Of a stretch of DNA of 64,000 bases, positions 50,689 to 58,525 are shown one piece after another. Source of the DNA: an uncultured Bacteroidales bacterium (lineage in GTDB: Bacteria; Bacteroidota; Bacteroidia; Bacteroidales; UBA932); NCBI GenBank assembly GCA_944323245.1, contig CALURT010000003.1, positions 1 through 64,000 on the forward strand, read 5' to 3'. Within the stretch, counting starts at the first letter, position 1. Every line of letters begins with the position of its first letter. The notes under the pieces were generated by a model. The model was given only the letters and a program-made list of their open reading frames with translations. It was not told where the DNA came from and searched no databases. The position numbers and the translations under genes are program-made.

Positions 50689-51815
50689 AATCTTGTCATT
50701 ATTCTTTTGACTGCCGCCTCTTTCCATGCCTTGAAATCTCCGGCCTTGATATGCTCCCGTGCCTGTCTGACGAGGTCGAGGTAGAAAGCCAGGTTGTGTT
50801 CCGAAGCAATCTGTCCGGCAAACATTTCACCGGCCGTGAAAAGGTGCCTCAGATATGCCTTGCTGTATGTCCTGTCCACGAAAGACATGCCCTCAGGGTC
50901 GATAGGGGAGAAGTCGTTTTCCCACTTTTTGTTCCTCATGTTCATGATGCCGTTCCATGTGAACAGCATTCCGTTCCTCCCGTTCCTCGTCGGCATCACG
51001 CAGTCGAACATGTCCACTCCGCGGTCTATACCCTCGAGGATGTTGGCCGGAGTGCCGACCCCCATAAGGTATCTCGGCCTGTTGTCCGGAAGAATCGGGC
51101 AGACCACTTCGAGCATTTCATACATTTTCTCGGCCGGTTCCCCTACGGAAAGCCCGCCGATGGCATAGCCTTCCCTGTCCAATGAGGCCGCAAATTCAGC
51201 CGCTTCACGCCTCAGGTCGGGGTAGACGCATCCCTGTACGATGGGGAAGAATGTCTGGGAATATCCGTACAACGGCTCCGTCTCGTCGAATCTCTTTATG
51301 CAGCGTTTAAGCCATGATTCTGTGAGTTTCAATGACTTGCGTGCATATTCGTATTCGGCGTTCCCCGGAGTGCATTCGTCCAAGGCCATTATAATGTCGC
51401 CTCCGATGATTCTCTGCGTGTCCACGTTGTTTTCAGGCGTGAAGGTATGCTTCGAACCGTCGATGTGCGAAGAAAACGTGCAACCGTCAGGCGTAAGTTT
51501 CCTGATAGGGGAGAGCGAGAATACCTGATAGCCTCCGCTGTCCGTCAGGATTGGCCTGTCCCAGGAAATGAACTTGTGCAGCCCTCCTGCGGCCTTCAGT
51601 ATTTCAAGCCCCGGACGCAAGTACAGGTGATAGGTGTTCCCGAGGATGATTTCTGCATTTATATCTTCTTTCAAGTCCCTGTGATACACGCCTTTGACCG
51701 AACCGACAGTGCCTACGGGCATGAAAATGGGGGTCTCTATCTGCCCGTGGTCGGTGGTGATGATGCCGCATCTTGCTGCGGAGTCGGGTGTATTCGCGGT
51801 CTTTACGAATTTCAT
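50685..51815 (-). CDS. tgt: tRNA-guanine transglycosylase
   Basis: This encodes 376 residues. It exchanges guanine-34 for a queuine precursor in GUN-anticodon tRNAs. The substrate pocket DSGGYQVFSL (around 92), DECTPG and GGLSVGEP and the MGVGTP and DCVMPTRNGRNG blocks are all present. Where bacterial enzymes have the zinc ligands C-x-C-x2-C, this one reads PEGMSFVDRTYSKAYLRHL, with Gly, Ser and Asp in place of the three cysteines, so no zinc site can form. Downstream lptG is translationally coupled. queH, another queuosine gene, lies 5 kb away. Confidence 0.95.
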   Translation of the reverse strand: MKFVKTANTPDSAARCGIITTDHGQIETPIFMPVGTVGSVKGVYHRDLKEDINAEIILGNTYHLYLRPGLEILKAAGGLHKFISWDRPILTDSGGYQVFSLSPIRKLTPDGCTFSSHIDGSKHTFTPENNVDTQRIIGGDIIMALDECTPGNAEYEYARKSLKLTESWLKRCIKRFDETEPLYGYSQTFFPIVQGCVYPDLRREAAEFAASLDREGYAIGGLSVGEPAEKMYEMLEVVCPILPDNRPRYLMGVGTPANILEGIDRGVDMFDCVMPTRNGRNGMLFTWNGIMNMRNKKWENDFSPIDPEGMSFVDRTYSKAYLRHLFTAGEMFAGQIASEHNLAFYLDLVRQAREHIKAGDFKAWKEAAVKRIMTRL

Positions 51816-51837
51816 GTCAATTATGGAATTTGAGCGT

Positions 51838-51845
51838 CAAAGATA
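51838..51845 (-). promoter_or_regulatory. -7 box for tgt-lptG
   Basis: Minus strand TATCTTTG, exact match to TAnnTTTG, 22 bp before the tgt start. The -33 element is not clear. Confidence 0.5.
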
Positions 51846-51868
51846 GCAAAAGTTAGACAAATACTTGT

Positions 51869-51876
51869 TATATTTG
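51869..51876 (+). promoter_or_regulatory. -7 box for the nucleoside transporter
   Basis: TATATTTG, exact match, 33 bp before the start codon; divergent to the tgt promoter. No TTTG at the -33 spacing. Confidence 0.5.
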
Positions 51877-51909
51877 CTCCATTGACTAATAATTAATACA
51901 CGAAAAAGA

Positions 51910-53199
51910 ATGGAAAGAGTGAACAAGGCCGTCAGGTTACGGCTGATAATAATGAACTTTTTGCAGTGGGGAGTCTGGGGCGCATATCTTACTTCGATGG
52001 GAAGTTATCTCGTATCCGTCGGACTTGAATCCAAAATCGGACTTTTTTACGCAATGCAGGGAATAGTTTCCATTTTCATGCCTGCAATCATGGGCATTGT
52101 GGCGGACAAATACATTCCTGCGCAGAAACTTCTCGGAATCTGCCATCTGTTGGCGGGAGCCGCCATGATAGGTGCCGGATATTACGGACTGACATCAGGG
52201 ACCGATGCGCAGTTTGCCATATTGTTCCCTCTGTATGCCGTGAGCGTGGCTTTCTACATGCCTACCATTGCGCTGTCCAACTCAGTGGCATTCAAGGTGC
52301 TTGTGAAGAACGGGTTCGATACCGTCAAGGATTTTCCTCCTGTCAGGGTCTTCGGGACGGTAGGTTTCATCTGCAGCATGCTGTTCGTCAATTTCGTGAC
52401 GGACGGTAACGGAATCCAGTTCCAGTACACTTACAATCAGTTTTTCGTATCCGGAGTGCTCGGACTGCTGCTGTTCCTGTACTGCTTCTCGCTTCCGAAT
52501 TGTCCTGCGGAAGGGGCGGCGAAGACCCAGAGCATCGGCGACATATTCGGAGCCAAGGCTTTCCGCCTGTTCAAGAACAGGGACATGGCCACATTCTTCA
52601 TTTTCTCGATGCTTCTCGGTGTAGCACTTCAGATTACAAACGGCTTCGCCAATCCGTTTATCTCCCATTTCAAGGAAATACCTGAATTTGCCGATACATG
52701 GGGAGCCCGCAACGCCAACGCCCTTATTTCGATTTCTCAGATGTCCGAAACGCTCGGCATATTGCTGATTCCTGTGGCGATGAAATTTTTCGGCATCAAG
52801 AGGGTGATGCTTATTGCCATGATAGCGTGGGTCTTCCGTTTCGGCCTCTTCGGCCTTGGTAATCCGGGCCCGGGAGTATGGATGTTTATCGTTTCCATGA
52901 TAGTCTACGGCGTGGCTTTCGACTTTTTCAATATTTCGGGTGCGCTTTATACCGAGCAGCGTTCGACTCCGGATATCAAGTCGAGTGCCCAGGGGCTTTT
53001 CATGCTGATGACGAACGGCGTGGGTGCCACGATAGGAACGCTTGCGGCACAGGCTGTGGTGAATCATTTCGTTTACAGGGCCGAAACGCCGGACTGGAGT
53101 ACGGCATGGTATGTATTCGCCGGTTACGCATTGGTGGTGGCCATCCTGTTTGCAATTTTCTTCAGGAATCCGGGCAAAGGTCCGTACAAGCCTGTTTAA
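51910..53199 (+). CDS. Nucleoside:proton symporter family MFS transporter
   Basis: This encodes 429 residues with about twelve membrane helices. The start MNFLQWGVWGAYLTSMGSYL and the later FGTVGFICSMLFVNF and YGVAFDFFNISGALYTE blocks fit the NupG/XapB-type nucleoside permeases. It should import nucleosides with protons across the inner membrane. The gene is monocistronic, divergent from tgt and closed by a strong terminator at 53221-53262. A 22-bp tandem duplication covers its last codons and the stop (53182-53226). Confidence 0.85.
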   Translation: MERVNKAVRLRLIIMNFLQWGVWGAYLTSMGSYLVSVGLESKIGLFYAMQGIVSIFMPAIMGIVADKYIPAQKLLGICHLLAGAAMIGAGYYGLTSGTDAQFAILFPLYAVSVAFYMPTIALSNSVAFKVLVKNGFDTVKDFPPVRVFGTVGFICSMLFVNFVTDGNGIQFQYTYNQFFVSGVLGLLLFLYCFSLPNCPAEGAAKTQSIGDIFGAKAFRLFKNRDMATFFIFSMLLGVALQITNGFANPFISHFKEIPEFADTWGARNANALISISQMSETLGILLIPVAMKFFGIKRVMLIAMIAWVFRFGLFGLGNPGPGVWMFIVSMIVYGVAFDFFNISGALYTEQRSTPDIKSSAQGLFMLMTNGVGATIGTLAAQAVVNHFVYRAETPDWSTAWYVFAGYALVVAILFAIFFRNPGKGPYKPV

Positions 53200-53226
53200 A
53201 AAACGTACAAGCCGGTTAAAAAAAGA
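53182..53226. repeat. Tandem duplication at the transporter 3' end
   Basis: CGTACAAGCCtGTTTAAAAAA is followed at once by CGTACAAGCCgGTTaAAAAAA, split here as two 21-22 bp units with two differences. The stop codon lies in the first unit. A local slippage or repair duplication. Confidence 0.5.
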
Positions 53227-53262
53227 GGACGGGAGCTTCACAATCGGCTCTCGTCCTCTTTT
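53221..53262 (+). terminator. Terminator of the nucleoside transporter gene
   Basis: AAAAGAGGACGGGAGC pairs with GCTCTCGTCCTCTTTT (one mismatch) around a 10-nt loop, ending in a T-run. The A-run on the left lets it serve the convergent gene at 53300 as well. Confidence 0.8.
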
Positions 53263-53299
53263 GCCTATTCTGTTTTCGTATTTGTCTAACGTCTGATGC

Positions 53300-53770
53300 C
53301 TAATGCCAGCAGCATCCTTCGTTATCCCAGCTGTCATCCTGCCACTGACGAGGTCCGTCCTGCCAAGGTCCGTCTGGGTGATGCCTGTGATGTCCCGGAC
53401 CGTCGTGGCGCGGACGCTTGTCCCAACGTTCCTTCATCATCTTCCTCCAGCTTTCAAGCTGTTCGCTGCTGAGAATCTTTTCAACTGAAGACTGGCATTT
53501 GCTGCGGATTTCATCCATTTCCTTGCGGTATGCTTCCCTTGCTGCATCTGCAGCCTCTTCCCTTTCCGTGAATATCGATATGAGGTCTTCCGCCTGTTTG
53601 TCGGTAAGTCCGAGTGACTCTTTCATGAAACCGACCTTTCTTTCGATGCGTTCTTCATCAGTAGGAGGAGTCCCTCTTTCCGGTCTTTCAGGACGTGCGC
53701 CCTGCGGCCCCTGAGCCATTGCAACGAACGACATGAGCGTCATTGCAACAATCGAAACAATACTTTTCAT
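53300..53770 (-). CDS. Spy/CpxP-like periplasmic protein
   Basis: This encodes 156 residues from the ATG at 53770; the open frame upstream is a non-coding extension. A signal peptide ends VAMA|Q. The body is helical with two LTxxQ-like features, LGLTDKQAEDLISIF and KILSSEQLESWRKMM, as in the Spy/CpxP family of metal-responsive chaperones. The C-terminal 40 residues are rich in His, Asp, Gly and Trp (DGPGHHRHHPDGPWQDGPRQ) and end in CCWH, a likely metal-binding tail. It probably protects envelope proteins or sequesters metal in the periplasm. Confidence 0.75.
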   Translation of the reverse strand: MKSIVSIVAMTLMSFVAMAQGPQGARPERPERGTPPTDEERIERKVGFMKESLGLTDKQAEDLISIFTEREEAADAAREAYRKEMDEIRSKCQSSVEKILSSEQLESWRKMMKERWDKRPRHDGPGHHRHHPDGPWQDGPRQWQDDSWDNEGCCWH

Positions 53771-53879
53771 GACATAATTATTTTGAGTACGGTGCAAAGG
53801 TATGCAGAAGGGCGGGAAAGACAAGGCCGCCGTCCTGATGCGGTTGCAAACGGCCCGACATTGGTGGTGAACGACAGTC

Positions 53880-55082
53880 CTACCGTGTCCCGAAAAGGGC
53901 AGGGACGAGTTTTCTGATACAGAGTACGGATGCAATGACGGCTATCGCACCGCCGGCATAGCCTATGAAGCCTACCTCCAATCCGGAGCAGACATAACCA
54001 CCCACAAGAGCCCCGCTGCCTATCCCCATATTGTAGATTCCCGAATATATGGACATGGCCACGGCTGAACCCTGAGGCGCATTCCGTATGATTTCGGACT
54101 GGAACGCGAGATTGTAGAAATTGATGGCCGTTCCCCAGAAAACGCAGAGCAATATGACGGAAGCGAGGCTGAACGACATGACCTGCAGCATCAGCATGGA
54201 AACGCAGAGCCCGCAGACTGCGAATACGATGAACAGTTTCCGATGAGCATCGTAACATTTGGCAAACAGGAAGCTCCCGACAAGACCGACAAAGCCGAAT
54301 ATCGTCAGTATCAATGTAATCCACGTCTCGGACAATCCTGCGGTCTGCGCAAGGAACGGTTCGATGTAACTGTAAGCCGTGAAATGTCCCGTAATCGCTA
54401 TGACAGTGATAAGGTATATGCTCAGCAGAGCAGGGGACTTGATGAGGGCCGGAAGTTTCCTCAACGAAATCGAGCTGTCGCTCGGTGCTTTCGGAAGCAG
54501 GAATGCGAGAAACAGGAAAATGACTGCGGCCGCGGCTCCGATTACGAGAAACGTTGCTCTCCAGCCCATCAGCAGGCCTATGGTACGGCCTATCGGCATT
54601 CCCACTATCATGGCTATGGACGAACCGCATACGATGATGCTCAGTGCGGCCGACTTCTTTCCTTCCGGAGCTATGCGGACGGCATACGGCGTGACAATCG
54701 ACCAGAAAATGGCATGGGCGCAAGCCACTCCTATCCTTGAAATCATCAGCATGTAAAAGTCCTTCGATATGCCGGACAGCACCTGGCTGACGATGAACAG
54801 GGCGGTTATCCCGAGCATAAGCCTTTTGTTTTCCGTCTTGGCGAACGTCAGCATGAGCGGCAGGGACGCAAGGGCGACAACCCATGCGTAGACGGTGATG
54901 AGCATCCCGGCATTGGATTCGGTAATCGAAAAATCAGCGGCGATGTCGCTAAGCAGGCCTATGGGAATGAATTCGGATGTATTGAAGATGAAGGTGGAAA
55001 AGGCAAGTCCGATTACGGGCAGCCAGCCTTTTATTCCGGTTTTCATATTGTCGTTCACGGGTGTTGTATCCATATTCGTCAT
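53880..55082 (-). CDS. MFS efflux transporter (sugar/drug, AraJ-like)
   Basis: This encodes 400 residues from ATG 55082. The open frame begins 24 bp earlier, but a -7 box at 55104-55111 places transcription start near 55097, so the longer form would not be made. Twelve membrane helices are visible; FNTSEFIPIGLLSDIAADF near the start and GIACAHAIFWSIVTPYAVRIAP-like loop residues (around 115-135) fit the AraJ/SotB group of proton-driven exporters. Substrate unknown. It is divergent from the LytS-type kinase gene and shares its promoter region. Confidence 0.82.
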   Translation of the reverse strand: MTNMDTTPVNDNMKTGIKGWLPVIGLAFSTFIFNTSEFIPIGLLSDIAADFSITESNAGMLITVYAWVVALASLPLMLTFAKTENKRLMLGITALFIVSQVLSGISKDFYMLMISRIGVACAHAIFWSIVTPYAVRIAPEGKKSAALSIIVCGSSIAMIVGMPIGRTIGLLMGWRATFLVIGAAAAVIFLFLAFLLPKAPSDSSISLRKLPALIKSPALLSIYLITVIAITGHFTAYSYIEPFLAQTAGLSETWITLILTIFGFVGLVGSFLFAKCYDAHRKLFIVFAVCGLCVSMLMLQVMSFSLASVILLCVFWGTAINFYNLAFQSEIIRNAPQGSAVAMSIYSGIYNMGIGSGALVGGYVCSGLEVGFIGYAGGAIAVIASVLCIRKLVPALFGTR

Positions 55083-55103
55083 CGTTTTCGGAAAAAGCGG
55101 CTG

Positions 55104-55111
55104 CAAATATA
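55104..55111 (-). promoter_or_regulatory. -7 box for the AraJ-like transporter
   Basis: Minus strand TATATTTG, exact match, 21 bp before ATG 55082. It decides against the longer reading frame. Confidence 0.55.
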
Positions 55112-55122
55112 TTCCAATTTTT

Positions 55123-55130
55123 TAATTTTG
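55123..55130 (+). promoter_or_regulatory. -7 box for the second LytS/LytTR pair
   Basis: TAATTTTG, exact match to TAnnTTTG, 30 bp before ATG 55161. It is back to back with the transporter's -7 box, eleven bases away. Confidence 0.5.
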
Positions 55131-55160
55131 CATGCGATGAACGGCTCCGAACACAAAATC

Positions 55161-56234
55161 ATGAACAGGAATCTTTCGCTTTACATAGACCTGATATTCT
55201 GTTTCGTCCTTCTGCCTGTGATGACGATGCTGCTCCCGGTGGAAAGATGGCTGTCGCACCATCCGTTTTTCGTCATAATGCTGGCATTGTGGCTGTATGC
55301 GGTGTATTTCATAACCCGCAAGGCGGTCATTCCGCTGATTTTCGTAAGGAAAAAATATTGGGCGGCGGTCCTGATTTTCCTTGCGATGACAGTCTTGACA
55401 TATTTCCTTTCGAAATACGATCTGAGTCCCCGAGGGGACAATTTTTTCCGGTTTCCTCCTCCGAGGCAACGGGGCGGCGGTTTTTTTCGGGCGAGGATGC
55501 ACGAACAGGCTGTGTGGTTCCTGTATTTCGTGGTGTCGGTCTTCAGCATTGCGGTAGGCCTGCTGACGCAACTGTACAGGCAGAGTGCGGAGAAAAAGGA
55601 GATAGAAGCCGAGAAAAACAAGGCCGAACTCGCACTGTACAAGGCGCAGATCAACCCCCACTTCATGTTCAACACCCTGAATACCCTCTACGGATTGGTG
55701 ATTACGAAATCAGACAGGGCGGAACCTGCGTTCAACCGCTTCATTTCCATGATGAAGTACATGTACACGAACGGCGTGAAGGATTTCATCCCTTTGGGTG
55801 AGGAGGCGGAGTATATCGGGCAGTACATCGAATTGCAGAAGGAGCGTCTGAACGAGCATACCAAGGTGACCTTCGACCATGCGGCGGACGGCGAAAACTA
55901 CAGGATAGCCCCGATGCTGCTCATCACATTCGTTGAGAATGCCTTCAAATACGGGGTCTCATCCCATGTCGATACTGAAATTACGATAAGGCTGACTGCT
56001 TATGACGGGAAAATCGCCTTTTTCGTAAGCAATTCGGTGATGAAGACAGGTGACGGTCAGGGGAAGGAAGGAATAGGCATCACAAACTGCAGGAAGCGCC
56101 TCGCCCTGCTTTATCCCGGAAAACATGAATTGAAAATTTCCCGTCCTGACGGGCGGTTTGTCGTGGAATTGACGATTGACGAAAAAGGAGAGTCTGATGA
56201 AACTCAATTTATTGAAAGCCATAGCAATAGATGA
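55161..56234 (+). CDS. LytS/YehU-type sensor histidine kinase (second pair)
   Basis: This encodes 357 residues from ATG 55161; an ATG at 55137 is possible but would fall at the expected transcription start. Four membrane segments lie in the first 140 residues, interrupted by a glycine- and arginine-rich loop (PPPRQRGGGFFRARM). A short coiled coil leads to the His_kinase motif AQINPHFMFNTLNTLYGL with His167. The ATP-binding part has LLITFVENAFKYG and GIGITNCRKRL. It overlaps the response regulator gene by 38 bp. The signal is unknown. Confidence 0.92.
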   Translation: MNRNLSLYIDLIFCFVLLPVMTMLLPVERWLSHHPFFVIMLALWLYAVYFITRKAVIPLIFVRKKYWAAVLIFLAMTVLTYFLSKYDLSPRGDNFFRFPPPRQRGGGFFRARMHEQAVWFLYFVVSVFSIAVGLLTQLYRQSAEKKEIEAEKNKAELALYKAQINPHFMFNTLNTLYGLVITKSDRAEPAFNRFISMMKYMYTNGVKDFIPLGEEAEYIGQYIELQKERLNEHTKVTFDHAADGENYRIAPMLLITFVENAFKYGVSSHVDTEITIRLTAYDGKIAFFVSNSVMKTGDGQGKEGIGITNCRKRLALLYPGKHELKISRPDGRFVVELTIDEKGESDETQFIESHSNR

Positions 56235-56946
56235 CGAGCCCGTGGCGCTGTCGATAATTGCGGAATATTGCCGGAGGCTCGGTGATATTGAATTGTCCGT
56301 GTTCAGCGACCCGGTGGAGGGGTTGGCCGCCGTGAAAAGGGAAAGGCCGGACCTCGTGTTCCTTGACGTCGAGATGAACGGGATTTCGGGGATAGACGTG
56401 GCTGCGGGATTGCCGGAGAGGACGAATTTCATATTTACCACGGCTTACGCCAGATTCGCCATAGACGGGTTCGAATTGAACGCGATTGATTTTCTGCATA
56501 AGCCTTTTACCTTTGACCGCTTCTCGGTGGCCGTGGGCAAGGTCCGTGAACTGATGCGCATGCGAGATGCGGCGGAACGGGAAAATCCCGGGGAAAGATG
56601 TGAAATTACCTTGAAGGTCGAATACAGGAATGTGAAGATTCCGGTATCGGAGATAGAGTACGTGGAGTCGATGGACAATTACGTGAAGATACATCTCCCC
56701 GCCGGGGATCCGGTAGTATCTCAGATCAGCATGAAGGAGATATGTGCCATGCTTCCGGAAGACGGATTCGTGCGTATTCACAGGTCGTATATCGTTCCTG
56801 TCGGGAAAGTGACTTCATACACCCGCAGGCAGGTGACGCTCTCTTCCGGCGACGTCATTCTTCCGGTCGGGAGGGTTTATGCAGACGGTTTTCTTGAGAA
56901 AATTCGCAGCCGCAATATGTCTGATTGTAAAAGCCGTACTCTCTGA
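56197..56946 (+). CDS. LytTR-family response regulator (second pair)
   Basis: This encodes 249 residues. The start at 56197 is chosen because AAAGGAG lies 8 bp before it, a rare strong ribosome site here. The receiver domain has Asp12-Asp13 and the phosphoacceptor Asp57 (VFLDVEMNGISG); HKPF supplies the lysine. The LytTR domain (about 138-240) contains YVESMDNYVKIH and VRIHRSYIVPV. It acts with the kinase it overlaps. Its last 92 bp overlap the convergent queH gene, an unusually long 3' overlap. Confidence 0.92.
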   Translation: MKLNLLKAIAIDDEPVALSIIAEYCRRLGDIELSVFSDPVEGLAAVKRERPDLVFLDVEMNGISGIDVAAGLPERTNFIFTTAYARFAIDGFELNAIDFLHKPFTFDRFSVAVGKVRELMRMRDAAERENPGERCEITLKVEYRNVKIPVSEIEYVESMDNYVKIHLPAGDPVVSQISMKEICAMLPEDGFVRIHRSYIVPVGKVTSYTRRQVTLSSGDVILPVGRVYADGFLEKIRSRNMSDCKSRTL

Positions 56947-57463
56947 TTATTTCCATGCGGCGCTCCTGAAGACCCCCTTTGCGCCAGTTCCTGTCCCACC
57001 ATGTCACGTCGTCGTATGCCCCGGCTGCTTCCTGTCCTGCGGCGTTTATCTGTTCAAGGCTTTTCCAGCGTGACGAGGCGAGGGTAGTGGTTATAACCCT
57101 TATGCCGTGCCTGTGGGCGTATTCTGCCGTCCGGGACAGTCTGAATCTGAAGCACTGCAGGCATCTTGCGCCTCTTTCCGGTTCATTTTCAAGGCCTTTA
57201 ATCCGGTCGAGCCATTTGCCGTGGTCGTAGTCGTCATCCACTATTTCAAGGCCGAGGGCTTCGGCATATCTCGTGCATTCGTTCTTGCGTATGAGGTATT
57301 CCTCTTCGGGGAAAATGTTCGGGTTGCAATAGAATACGACCGGAGTGATGCCGTTGGCGAGCAGGGCTTCTATTATCGCCGACGAGCAGGGTGCGCAACA
57401 AGTATGGAGGAGAACTTTCCGTTCTCCTCCGGGCGCTTCGATTATGTTTCTTGCTGCGGTCAC
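56855..57463 (-). CDS. queH: Epoxyqueuosine reductase QueH
   Basis: This encodes 202 residues with a GTG start at 57463. It carries out the last step of queuosine synthesis, reducing epoxyqueuosine in tRNA, and is the non-cobalamin alternative to QueG. The cysteine set is complete: HTCCAPCSS near residue 20, the pair in RCLQCFRFRL, and YCGCEFS near the end; YCNPNIFPEEEY is also conserved. It is the last gene of the ilvA-ilvE-queH run on the minus strand. Together with tgt it suggests the organism modifies tRNA with queuosine. Confidence 0.92.
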   Translation of the reverse strand: MTAARNIIEAPGGERKVLLHTCCAPCSSAIIEALLANGITPVVFYCNPNIFPEEEYLIRKNECTRYAEALGLEIVDDDYDHGKWLDRIKGLENEPERGARCLQCFRFRLSRTAEYAHRHGIRVITTTLASSRWKSLEQINAAGQEAAGAYDDVTWWDRNWRKGGLQERRMEIIREYGFYNQTYCGCEFSQENRLHKPSRPEE

Positions 57464-57487
57464 ACCTGACTGTCCTGCAGGGAACCG

Positions 57488-58519
57488 TTATACGAAAAGG
57501 CACCAGCCGAACGGGTCTTCGATCTCGCCGTCCTGAATGCCGCGTATCATTTTGTACAGCTTGAGGCTCTTCGGACCGCACTGGTCCTTGGAACCGAAAA
57601 GATAAGGTTTTACTTCCTGGGATTCGAGTGCAGGCTTGTCATCTATGCGGTAGACCGGTGTGATGACTACGGCAGTGCCGCATTCGCCGACTTCTTCGAA
57701 CGAAGAAAGCTCCTCTACAGGAACCTGACGTCTTTCCACCGTCATTCCGAGCTCCTTGGCCACAGTTTCAAGGGATTTGTTGGTAATCGAAGGGAGAATC
57801 GAGTCCGATTTCGGGGTGATGTACGAGTTGTCCCTGATGGCGAAGAAGTTGGACGATCCGAACTCGTCGATGTATGCGTGGTGGCTCGGATCGAGGTACA
57901 GTACTGCTTCGTATCCCAATTTGTGTGCAAGATTGTACGAATAGAGTGAGGCGGCATAGTTGCATCCCAACTTGAAACTTCCGGTTCCGTTAGGCGCTGC
58001 CCTGTCATAGTCTCTTGAAATCACGGTATATGACGGCTGCAATGTCCCGCCGGTATAGGCTCCGACAGGAGCGCACAGCATGAGGAAGAGGCATTCGGTG
58101 GAGGATTTCACGCCGAGCTGTGGGTTGACGCCGATAAGTGTCGGGCGCAGATACATGGATGCCTGCGAGCCGTACGGAGGGAGGAAATCGATGTTTTCCT
58201 TTACCACTCTTACGCACATTTCAAGGAATCTGTCGACAGACGGTGCGGCGATACCGATGAAGTTTGCCGAACGCTGAAGCCTTTTGGCGTTTTCTTCAGG
58301 CCTGAAAAGACGTACTTTCCCGTCAGCGCCCCTGAATGCCTTCAGCCCTTCGAAGCATTCCACGCTGTAATGGAGGGCTCCGGCGAATGCGCTTATCGTA
58401 AGATTGTCGTCAGTGTGGCTTTCTACGGGGCCCCATTCCCCGTCCTTGTAGCTGCAGCTCAAAATGGTATTCGTCTTCCTGTAGGCGAACCCGAGTCTTG
58501 TCCAATCCAAATTTGCCAT
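57488..58519 (-). CDS. ilvE: Branched-chain amino acid aminotransferase
   Basis: This encodes 343 residues, type II BCAT length. It transfers amino groups between glutamate and the keto acids of valine, leucine and isoleucine, using pyridoxal phosphate. The PLP lysine lies in NGTGSFKLGCNYAAS; other blocks are HYSVECFEGLKAFRG, MYLRPTLIGV and the C-terminal GTAVVITPVYRI. It starts 7 bp after the stop of ilvA, so the two are in one operon for branched-chain amino acid synthesis. Confidence 0.95.
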   Translation of the reverse strand: MANLDWTRLGFAYRKTNTILSCSYKDGEWGPVESHTDDNLTISAFAGALHYSVECFEGLKAFRGADGKVRLFRPEENAKRLQRSANFIGIAAPSVDRFLEMCVRVVKENIDFLPPYGSQASMYLRPTLIGVNPQLGVKSSTECLFLMLCAPVGAYTGGTLQPSYTVISRDYDRAAPNGTGSFKLGCNYAASLYSYNLAHKLGYEAVLYLDPSHHAYIDEFGSSNFFAIRDNSYITPKSDSILPSITNKSLETVAKELGMTVERRQVPVEELSSFEEVGECGTAVVITPVYRIDDKPALESQEVKPYLFGSKDQCGPKSLKLYKMIRGIQDGEIEDPFGWCLFV

Positions 58520-58525
58520 AGTCCG

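Noticed and set aside
52282-53337. 351-codon minus-strand frame opposite the nucleoside transporter
   Set aside because: The composition (many Arg, His, Glu) is typical of an antisense shadow, and the plus-strand gene has twelve clear membrane segments.
53767-54885. 372-codon frame overlapping the AraJ-like transporter in another frame
   Set aside because: It is rich in Arg, Cys and His with no hydrophobic pattern, while the overlapping frame encodes a proper MFS protein.
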